64,000 nucleotides of DNA from Phoronis australis (lineage: Eukaryota > Phoronida > Phoronidae), in NCBI GenBank assembly GCA_002633005.1, contig NMRA01000099.1:694167-758166 (forward strand). Direction: 5' to 3'. The notes under the pieces are model-generated. The model made no database searches, had not been told where the DNA came from, and saw nothing but the letters and a program-made list of their open reading frames with translations. Position numbers and translations under genes: made by a program. This document shows, piece after piece, positions 46,501 through 58,500 of this stretch (positions are counted from its first letter, which is position 1; each line of letters begins with the position of its first letter).

Positions 46501-49500
46501 TTCTAGGCCCAAATAGCAATTCATTGTTTCTGCTGATGTATTAAACGCGCTATTTTTTACTATTATTCTTCACTTGTCATTTAATTGAATTCACGTCGAT
46601 GACTACCATGTTGTAACATACAAGTTATGTTCCACTCACATATTTTACTCCTCCTCGATTTATAGAGAGACATCATCACACAAAACACCATGGCCCTAAT
46701 ACATGCAAACATGGTATTCGTTGCCTGCATAAATGCACATCTTTCAAAAATGTTTTAGTGTAAATTACTAAGACAAAGTAATCAAGAAATTAACAATTTT
46801 TGATACATACTAAAATTCAGCAACGCATTCATTTTAGTAACAACAGATAGGTTATCAATAATGGTTAACCAAACACAGGTAAAAGTGGACACAGGCAAAA
46901 GAATTTCTTCATGACTAAAGTGGACACAGGCAAAAGAATTTCTTCACGACTAAAGAGGTGAGAACAACTGCACGACTGAGTTGCCTTATGCTAAAACAAC
47001 TATAATGAACAACTGAACATTTTGTAGAAAATGGGAAATGATTTGAAAGAATAACAAACAACAAACAAGTTTGAGCCAGCAAAAACCACTATTGAAGTGC
47101 AATCAGAAAAAAATACATTCTTAGATATTCGTCGTTATTACATTTACAGCATAAAGAGTGCAAACACTTCATTTTTACTTAATACTACAATTAACCATGC
47201 TCTGCCGCCACAACCATAATTGGCTCTTCCAAAGCAACTATATCGCGTTCGCATTCTTTACTTGAATTGGAAGCAGTTGCAATACAACGCCTGCAACTCC
47301 TCTGACAGCAATATCAGTATTTCTTATAATTTCAAGGGAACTTACCTGCAGAGGAGAATTCCGTGCAATCTTTAAATATTTTTCAGAGGGTAATGAGATC
47401 TATCTATATTCAGCCCTAATATCGAGGCATTGAGAGCTCTGACAATTCTTATTTCACTTAGTGAATGCTATCTGCAGTACTTAACCTGTCCATAGGGGTT
47501 TAACCTACTGACTAAATGAAAACAACTTACCAACAAGGCAAATTGACAATAAAAATCCAGACTCTACTCTACTCACCAACTGTAAAGTAAGAAGTAATGG
47601 TTTTCTTTGGTTTGTAATTGAGCAGGACCTGAACACACTCTAGGTGGCCATGGTTACAAGCCTCGTGTAACGGGGACCAGCCGGCATTATCAACAGCGTT
47701 CACATTTATACCTAAAATAAAGACACAGACTAACACATTATGAAAGAGGGACTTCATGAAACGATTGCAGTCTAGTCCAGAGTAAAACAGTGCAGCTTTT
47801 AGTACTTTTGAATATTACTTCAATCTGTCTAAGGTTACATAGTAGCAAGACAAAAAACTGACTGATCAACCATTTCTCAGAAGTAAACCAAATTTCAACA
47901 ATTTTTTCTACTGTGATTTATAACCTTAAAGTGCTTAAAATCAAATTTCATATCAAAAAACAAAAAAATCAACTCCATCAGTCAATCATCTGCCAAATTA
48001 GAACACCCACAAACACTATTTGACGATATGTTAATTAGCTGATCGAATTTCGGTCATTTACTGATTGACACATACTACATAAAATTGGGAAAATCGACAG
48101 AGAACTAGTCATAATCCATTATTTTGTTTCACGTGAAAAGTTGTCAGATATTGCTGCTCGTTTTCCCGTGGTTTATGGTATAACAAGGAATGGCGAGGCG
48201 TTGCATTTGTGGTGGTTGTGACAACACTTTCCCGAGGGACATCGGAAAAGCAGGGATATGGCACAAGTTTGTACACGAAACTCGCATGTTGGTGAACATG
48301 ACACACTGGTGCAGGCTACATTCAACATGTCATGCTCATGTCCGTGAACCTTTCAATTGGAGTCTACTTTCTTCTATTTTCTCGTTTTTGTGATATTGAA
48401 TGCATGGCTGTGATATGCAGTGCTTTTAAGGAAGGTTTAATGATGCAGACATTGTAGTCACGTGTCTTAAAGGTAAATGATGGTTTTAAGCATTTCCTCC
48501 ACTATGACAAAAATTATGAACAATCTACTTTAATCCTAAAATGTACCTCATGTATTAAAATACTAAGATAGAAATTACAATCATTCCCACAATAGATTAT
48601 TCAGGGCACTGGCAAAGTATTAGTGTCAAATTGTGGTCAGGTTTGACAGGATTGACAAAACTTTCCACGATTAGGCCACTTCATGTTTAGGCCTGCAGCA
48701 GGGACTAAATGTCCTGTAAATTGTTTTATTACTCATTAAAATACCAGGCAATGCCATCTTTGAGATGGTTTTGCTTTATTTTTTTAATACAGTTGGTGAG
48801 TGCTCTAATAATACAATATAAAACCACGGACTTAACGGATTGCTTTAATAAGAAGATTCACCATTGATAGTTAACTGCATTCATAGCAGCTTAAAGTTTG
48901 CGATTTTGACTTTAATCAACAGAAGTTACACCACCATTTATCAACAGCATTGCTAAAACAAAAACACAACAAAACAACACAAGCTGAAATAGTAGGGATA
49001 ACACCAAAGGAGTCAATGGGGAGAGGAAGGAGTCTCTATCAAGATTCCCCAACACGCAAGCACGCTCTCGCACGTATACACGGCGACCATTACCTTGCAC
49101 AGACAGTAACTCTTTGAGCTGATGGGGCCGGTTCTTTATGCAAGCCTGGTGTAGAAGATTTTCACCTGAAATAAGGAAACAACAAAATAATAGCTGTGAA
49201 AACTTTCTACTTTGAGGTGGCCAAAAGTTCATTATTTGGTGAAAGTTGGAGGTTGTACCCAATTTTTAGAAAATATTTAATTTTGGTATGTTTCAAATTC
49301 AAGAACCACGATTAATGACAAGTGATTACTCACCTTGATGTAACAAACTATTGGTACACATGAAATTATCATACTGATGTTTATTTTTGACAATTCTAAG
49401 AACCGCAAAGCCTATCTTACATATACACACATACACATGAATGTCAAAATCATCCAAAATGTCTCAATCTTCAGAATCAAGAAAATACTATTTCCACTTG

Positions 49501-52500
49501 AATGTGGGCAGGTCACTCTACAGCTGCTGCTGGTAGTCAGTTCAAAAGCTAAAAACAGCTCTGCAATATCAATAATAAGTAGCAGAATTTTACTTAATGT
49601 AGTGACCTGCGTATAAAGCAGAAACACTTAAATGGATTGGAACACTACAACTCAAGTGAAAGTGTCCAAGCTGTTCTCCTGAGGGTACACACCAGGTTAA
49701 TGAATAAATTACAAAGCTCCACTGCTAGTAAATGAATACTACTAGTCATTAACTATTTAAATGACGCATTGATTTCTCATACTAGTATTACCAGATGTGG
49801 ACTGAACAGAACTAGTTCTGTTTTTGGAGATAAGAATCTCCTGTGTCATAAGTAATATAAAGTAGACAGTTTTGCCAAACAGAGTGGTAAGCACGGATCA
49901 CGTAATCCAAATCTAAAACAACCGTGAACAGCATAAAACCACACCTTTTGTGTTCACCTTCATGACGCGTTCAATAGTAGGTTTGCTTGGACTGCACAAC
50001 GTGACTTTAGTGAGTGGACTCGGCCGACTACCGGAGGAGTTGAACTTCCTGACCATCAAGGGAGAACTGCGGGGGGTGAAAACAGATGGCAGCACTCTGG
50101 AATCACTGAATGCATTGAGAAGATCTACAACTAAGTACAGCTTACAGCAAGGCTTGGAATGACCAATAACAAAAAAGAGGAAAATTTTCCAGGTGATGTA
50201 TCGTTCCGCAAATAAATAAGCTTGTGTGATAGAAATATTTTTTGTGCTGTATAATTTAACTGAAATAAACGTTTTTGCATGAATAAAGTAAAAATACTGA
50301 TAAAAAAGAAATGAAAAAAAAGGAAACAGGAAATCAAATAAGAAATTGAAGCCAAAAAATAGGCAATCCTCTTAAAAGAGAAAATTTCCAAGCCCTGGTA
50401 CAGGTCCTGCTAGTACTATTTCTACAGTTAACAATTGCTAACAGTCATACTGGTACATGCCCCAGCACCAGTACAGTTCTGTGGCTGATAGCTGTACCTA
50501 GCACCAGTACAGTTCTGTTGCTGATAGCTGTATTAGAAGCAGAAACAGCAGCAATATTGAATTCTAATTATGATTTTGACTTAATTTCATATTATTGTCT
50601 GAATCAAAATTTGGCATTTGTTATGGAAGGCGGTTTACAACCATTTTAAAACCAATTTGATTTATATAACTCTCACACTAACAGTAAGCTTTGATTCAGC
50701 CAATAACGTTACATAAAAACAAGTTGCTGTCATCAACAGAAGGTTGAGGTCTTATAACCATTGAGAAAAAAAGTTAGAGCTAAATTGTTAACTTCACAAA
50801 ATTAAGATAGGGCTAGTCCTGCTAGGAGGTGGGACAAATGTTACAGTGATTATCAAAATATAACGTTTCAATTTATGATTTAGCAATACTGAACACATAT
50901 GCCTACACCCTCCACAATATCTCTCCCTTTAGATAAATGTGGAGTTTTTAAACTGAACCTAAGTAGGCAAGGTCAGGTCCTGCGTTTCACAACAAAAACA
51001 CTTACCTCTCTGATGTTGTCCCTTTTATCTTTTGATGACCAGCGCCATCTAGAGGAGGTAGGAGGTAAAAGTAATTTTCAACCTGAAATAAATACGAAGA
51101 AAAAATATTGATACTGAAGATACACTACACTTCAGGCCAGTAATAACTCCATCTACTGTTTGGCCACGGAACCAGTCTTTTTGCAATGAATAGAAAACAT
51201 GTAACACACAACTCTTCAGCGTTGTGAGAACACAAAAGTGTCATTCGCTTCACCCAAATTCTGGTGTAAAAGACAAGCCAAGTTGACGGAGATGAAACCC
51301 AATTTCATTCAGTTCCAGACAGTTTGAGATTTTGGGGATTTTTTGTGAAGTGTTTGAATATCTCATCGTATAATAGTGGAAATTATAATGAAAAGCTGGA
51401 AATATCCAACTGTATTAAATCAATACAAGAATGCCCAAAACTGTCTACCAGCAACCATGCTGCCATCTAGTGACAAACCATATTTCATTGTGTTGCCGCT
51501 TTATCAGAAAATGGACACTGGCTGCCAAATTGCTTTTGTTTTGGGTTATAAATTGATGACCCAGGAACGACCCCGTCCTCTTACTCTTTCGTTACTCTTT
51601 CGCAGAGGCAATGTTTTCACATCGTAAATTTGTCAAAGGCTGGCGTATTTCCTGCTTACAGCTTCACACAAGGCAACAGTGGCAAAGTGAAGTCTTTTAG
51701 CAGCTTTCATTAATGAGTGAAAAACTGATACCAGTAATGCATTTTAGTGTTTTGTCACCATTCTGGATCACATGAAAGAAATGAAAAATAGCTCCAATGG
51801 CAGTTACTATTCCTAAGAATTATCAAACTATTAATTAAACAGTCAAGTACTCACAATCTTCCTCAGAGTAACTGGCTCTGCCCTGTCACAAGTCTGTGGC
51901 AGAAGTGAGGTATCATAAGAGTCCAGCAGTAGATCACATACTTTAAGTCTCAGCCATGGTGGATTGATCGTCTTCAGGACATTGTCTAGTAGGACACTAT
52001 CACTGGCGCAGTTGGCTGAAAACAAAGCAAACACAGAGGTCTTAAAAACAAATTCATTTCCATTTCTTGTGCTTATTTTCATTTAGAACACCACAAAAAT
52101 TTCTTCATTGGACACTTAATGAACACTATCATAGAACTGTAGATCCGTGAACATACAGCTGTCAATCATGTCTGATACACACCTGCCACTTTGTGCATGA
52201 GTTCCCTTGAGAACGTTAGCGCCTTCTCACCCTCTCCCACATGTTTAGAACTCGAGCTACCATCCTTTGCGTCTACACACTGGCAACACTCTGCTACCAT
52301 GGCAACCAGCTTTAACAATGCCTGAAGACTCTCAGCCTAGAAATAGGAAATAGTCTATCCAACTGTAATTCCAAAATAATTCTTTGTCAATTTCTTCTAA
52401 AAGATTGCAGGGACTGAATACCAAAGCTGCACAAGACATGCTTAAACAAGTAAGCACCAGACTGAGACAAGCAATACTAGACAACTCTTTGAACAGTACT

Positions 52501-55500
52501 TGTTAGGGAAGTAAAACCTAGCTCCCATTCAGTAACGCTAGGACCTCGCTAAAACGCAAGACTTCGCAAGATTACGCGAGATATTGTTGTGTATTTTAAA
52601 TAAGTGCACGTGACTTTGGCTAGATTTTAGCTAGGTCCTAGCATAGGTCCTAGCGTTAGTGGACGCACGCCCGTTGTATATGGCCATGACCTTGACCTTA
52701 TGTTTAGATACAAGGAGTTGCATTCTGGATTGTTATGAGTGACCAAAATATGCATTAATTCAAATTATGAAACTCATAATATTTGTTGTATTCTTTTTAC
52801 TATTATTTCTATTGTTTAAACATGTTTCCATGGAATGGTCTTAGCCAACCAATATTCTTTTAAAGCTTCATTTTGCCCAGTGGAGCTGGCTAAGAAATGA
52901 AAATTGAATTGGGCCTTTTATTTTCAAGATTCCATTCCTGGTACCAACAAGAACATTGAAGTGACTCAAGAAAACGTCTTGAAGTTTATTGAGGTTGGCC
53001 AACCATCAAATTTACGAATTCCAATGGCGCATGTAAACATTCCCTGTGACTTGAGTTGGTAACGGCAATACAATCCTATCACAGTAAGGAATATTACGAA
53101 ACCAATCTCAGAGTACAAGGTCTAACTTGATGACAGTTTCAGCCTTGACAGTACCTAGCAACATTTTGGTGACAGAAAATACACAACAGACAGGCCTTAT
53201 ATTCAAAGAAATGGTGTGGCTTGTATCCAAAGAAACAGTGTGGCCTTGTGTATAATGTTTTTACATGCTCCCAAAACATGAATTACTTTGGCTACAAGGC
53301 CATGACCTTGTAAACCAGCTTCACAGTAACTGTGACACGTTACAACAAAAGTGTTCAATACTGCTTCTAAAACAAGTCCGTCTTTTTGAACCACCCTGTA
53401 CTACTACACCTGTTCTGGGCACTCCTCAACGTCACTGATTTTTGTACCCAGGAAATCAAGCAGTTCCCTGCACTGTGACGTCACTACACGGCTGCTTGGC
53501 AGTATGATACGGGATATCAGGTTCTGCTTAACAGGTCTATCATGGCTGGTGTAGCTGGAACCCAAGACAGGTAATGCCTTAATTCAACTCTCCTCCTTCT
53601 CAGAGGTAGAAAACGTATTGACATGTTTGCCATTAGTTTTTGAAAGTTTTTTTAACTGACACTAGGTGGGGTTATGACAGCTTTATTATGCATCTACAAA
53701 TATTCTTTCATACAAAACATTAGATTTTATGAGGTTCTAAACACACAAAAACACATTACTGTAAAGTACTAGTTACTGCCTAATCCACACACACGCACGC
53801 ACGACGCACGCACACACGATGCACGCACACACTGCCTAGTATGTGTCAATAGATAATAACGCTACACTAGGAAAGTGTTCAATATTGTCAGGCAGTGCAG
53901 ATACTTAATTATTAACAATGGACGTTTGCAAATTCCGTCGCCATCTAGGTTGGATAATAACAATAAGAATACAAACCATGAGGCATAGTGAACAAAGTCA
54001 CATTCCAGTATATCCACAACAATCTCCAACAACAGCGCTAGGTTGGTCTGCAGTCTATCCGCCAAATACTCAGGACAATCTTTAATCAACTTGGCTGGGG
54101 TGCTGAAGAGAATGGGTAGCAGATGTTACTATTTGATCAAAACAAAAACATTCAGCGCACAGACTTGTTTATACTAGGTTAATGTAAATGAATTCCTCTC
54201 AGTCCAATTTTATGGTGATAAAGTAAAATTTTAAACAAATCTTACACAGGAACTAGTTGCTCGTAGCAGAGTCATTATGTCCAGTGTCCACCTCTCGCAC
54301 ACTTTAGCCTGACTACAAATGGCCACTAGGTGGAGCTTCACTCATACGCAGTAAGTGATATCTCAAATTGCCCTTGCATGTTGACCAGGGTTTTCTATCC
54401 GTTTGCACAATGTTCCACCTAGTGGTCTAATCACCAGCAACCAAGCTGAAGTAGACAAGCTAGAGGTGGACAAAACGCGGTTAACATGACTGATCGGTTC
54501 CAGTATCTGGTTCTTCTTACTAATCTCCCACAACCAGATGATTGAAAATAGCCAGGCTCATAGAACTAGAAATGATCATTATGCAGGTTAAAAAATCAAA
54601 ATTCATTTCCAAAGGAATTATTAAGAGGATTTTAAAGATGACTCAATATTCATAGTAAACATACATACGCCAAGACAAGAACACCATTTACCAATTCTGT
54701 AAAGCACGTGCCACTGAGTCTAAAATAATCATTAATTTGTAAATACTTCAGAAATTGGCACACTCATCAAGCCGCTTGCTTTCGCTGACACAGAATGACC
54801 AGATGGAGACTTTGAACTTTGAACTCCTTCGGACGGGGGCATTAATCCAACCCATGGCTGGTATGTCTGAGTTGATTGGAGCAATGCAGGTCAGGTGACA
54901 TGCTCAAGGACACAACCACATGACTGCACTAGACACAGACTGAACCCATGACCTTCAGTTGAGAGTTCACCACAGTTATCAGTGGCTGCACTTGATGCAT
55001 GGCTGGTATGTCTGAGTTGATTGGAGCAATGCAGGTCAGGTGACTTGCTCAAGGACACAACCACATGCCTGCACCAGACACAGACTGAACCAATGACCTT
55101 CAGTTGGGAGTTCACCACAGTTATCAGTGGCTGCACTTGATGCAGTCTCCCGTAGAACGCCGGGTCAGTCGGTTCAAGCCTAAACAACATTCCATTGGTT
55201 ACTGATCAGATAACTATGGCTCACAAACCAGTCATATGTCTTAACAGGTTGATACGGGTGACTGAATCAAGTGGAGCCATCGAGTCACAACATTGGTAAT
55301 CAAATAAAATATCACTGAATGTCAAACTGTAGTTGGTTACTACCTGATCAAGTATTTTATGAATGTCCATGGGTCCCCATTCCCACCCAGAGAGAAGGTT
55401 TGCATGTAGAGGTCCTGGATGGCTGGAGTGAATGGAGGATGTAGTTGTAGAACTGTTCTTAGCACCTGACAAGCCTTGGCAGCTTGTAGATCGTCATCTG

Positions 55501-58500
55501 ACCTCTTAAAGAGAAAATGCAATATACAAGGTTTCAATTTCACAAACGCTTAATATTTAATCAATCAATGTGGCTGACTATGAAAAAGTTACATCAGGTA
55601 ACATAACAGGTGATCAATGTTGTTTGTATGAATAACTAAGCAGCTATTATTTAAAAAATGTTCAGATGTTATTCAAAATTGCTGTATTTCAATACTGCAC
55701 CTTTTCCAAACACCCTGTACGGTACCCAAATGTGTGGAATTGGAACATATTACCAATTCACACAGATATGAGGTTTTGCTACTACGGGCACACTTCATAA
55801 ATCACTCTCATAATATATCTAGATTCACATTTAACCCCTCTCATTCATCTTCTGTTGAGACTGACATGGGAGGAGCCAAAGACATTTCAATTCACTGCTT
55901 AACTGTCTGTCAACATACCGTACATGTCCGGGTTACCGCCCAGGGCGCTTAAATTGGGAATCTAAAAAAACAGGGGGTGGGCAATAAGCCGAGTATGGGC
56001 GGTTAAAATCGAAATTTTTGAAAAGTCGGGAGTTGGTGCTTACTGCACAAAGGACCGATTTTACCCTCACAGAGCTACACTGACATTGGACTTCAAGCAT
56101 GTCAGTTAAAATATATGTTGGCGGATTGAAGTAACGGACTTCCGACGGGCTGAAGTGGAATAGTGCACACGATACAGTGGCGCCGTGATCCCGAGTGTGA
56201 CTGGGTTTTTACGTACCTCGGTCGCTGCTTGTCATGTCTTGGAACTGAGGTATTCCTACAGGTAGACGTGCATTCAGTAGGCCAAGTTTCTTGAGAGAAA
56301 AGCAAGACTACGCTAGATAGTCAGCGGCGATGGGAAGCAGGTGATTTTGTGAAGATATGCTGCCACCAGTTACTTTGGCCACCGAACATGTGCTGATGAT
56401 TGACAACCGGTTTTTCTTCCAAATACTTTGAACTTAGTTTGAACAATGTAACATTTTATATACATTGTATATTTCTTTCTGTGTTGCCAAAACCGACCTC
56501 CCAGAATTTGTTCAAAGCACGGATGATACTACTATAAGACAATAGGTGTGGTCAGTCGGCTGCGAAAATGAAGCAAAAACACATCATGTAAAACAGCAAA
56601 ACCACATCATGTAAAAAGTCAACAGGCAAATCAAGAGTTCAAAAAATAAGTTTTTGACCATGTAGATAGAATGTTCGACTTGCGCTTAATTTACAAGTTG
56701 ATTTCTTGCGCTGCTGCTTTTGGTTGACCGCTTCCATTTTGGTGTAAGGAGTGAGTCATTAAAAACATGCGTTTAATGGAGACAAGGAACAATGACCCAT
56801 ATCTGCTTGTATTCAAAACAATGCGCCCAAAATAGTCGGTGGTCATGTACAGGCAAGTGTGCTCGTTTTTTTTTCATTGCTCAGGGTGATGTTTCGTGTA
56901 CTGTCACGGGGAATCTAGAAAGGTAGGCCACGGACTTGAAATTCTTGTCAAGTACCGCTTTGTTGGTTCTTCCACGGCAATGAAATACATTCGACAATTG
57001 CTGTCTCAGTACATGCTGACACGAGTTCCAAGCGTGAGCCAAAGGAAACAAATTGTGTCTCCTTCGGTAAAGAGCATGAGAATACGGGTATTTTACCGCC
57101 ATAGTAAGGCACGTTCTCGGTTCCGCTAAAACTGTTTGATTGTCATTGAAAGGTAAGCGAGTTGTGCACATTTTGGAATTTTAGTTTTGCGAGACGAACG
57201 TTCACAAAAGCACACACTTCAGGTCTCGATTATAAAAAATTGGGGGTGGGCGGTAAGCCGAGCATGAGCGCCTAAAAATAAAAAATTGAAAATTTTGGGG
57301 GTGGGTGGTAAACCGAGCATGGGCGGTAACCTGGACGAGTACGGTAGTCGTGCCACATTCAAGAAAGCAAGTCACTCGCACTTGCAGTGAGAAATGTTGC
57401 CTTATCAAATCAACCTTACCGACCAATCAATATGGCCATTTGGTAGTGTATGCTAATAAGGTGCTAGCTTTCTCACCACACATCAGCTACAGTGTTGCGC
57501 CAAATTCAAAAGAGTACACCTTGGACTTGGGACCCAGACCTCCAAAAATAAAAGTGTGGAACCGAAACCACTACAGCCCACAGTCACCTTATACAACCCT
57601 GTTCACTACTAACCAGGAGTACTTCAACCATTACACTATGCAAAGTGTGTGGTGGAGGGTAGAACTGTGACGAGACAGAAGACAAGAGGGTGTCCAGTGC
57701 CGTCAAACCATGGTCCTCTTCCAGACAAGATTCGTACAGACAGACAAAATTGGGTGGTAGTTCACATGCAGTGATTGCATCCTCCTGCAAACCAACAATA
57801 TGACTTCTAAAGTAGGGCAACCTATAACTGACATTAACCATAGATGGTGCTGAAAGCACATCTCTGTCATCTTTAAAACCATAATTTACAAGCCAAATGA
57901 ACTACAATTAAAATTGCATTTTACCCTGTTGCCTTAAAAATGGAAATACAAAACATCAGAATTAAATAATTAATAAGCAGTCAAGCCCACACTTTCACAC
58001 AATTTATGGCAACTGAAGTAATCAATCATTCTCAGTGGGCCACTTAGAGGTGATTTTTCTAAAGAAGCATTTAGCCATTATGATGGTCGGTGAATTGAAC
58101 GATGGAAATGTCAAGACATAATGTAGATTCAGAAAATTATTGTTCTCACAAGCTCAGAGCTTCAAAGTGGGTTCAGGAACTCCTGTGATACATAATGGAC
58201 ACATTCTTACACCAAACAACCAATGATATTCCATTAGCTCTATTGACATGTGTTGAAAACATACCTTTTTAGTTTTGGGAACCAAGTATTTAAACTTGCT
58301 TGAGTCATTGGGTTTCCACTTGTTAGAAAACTGAAACAGATCTGCAAAGTCACATTTCCACTTTTAACAAACTTTTTAGTTAAGGATATCTCAAACCTTA
58401 TTCACAAAAATTGTCTATTTTACAATATTTCACGTCTCACAAAATACCTCACCTTCATTCAAAAATTCCTAACAGCGTTTTTGGGGTAACTGGTGAAGTT

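Noticed and set aside
43931-49165. TONSL as the identity of the ankyrin gene
   Set aside because: The repeats are similar, but the upstream LHPPF region, the BRCT end and the C-terminal length fit SLF1, and no TPR or leucine-rich repeats are seen.
49950-50162. 70-residue plus frame
   Set aside because: It is the antisense shadow of SLF1 exon 49945-50066, which is supported by phase and homology.
57305-57670. 121-residue plus frame
   Set aside because: It runs across a transposon end and the antisense of SLF1 exon 57588-57863.
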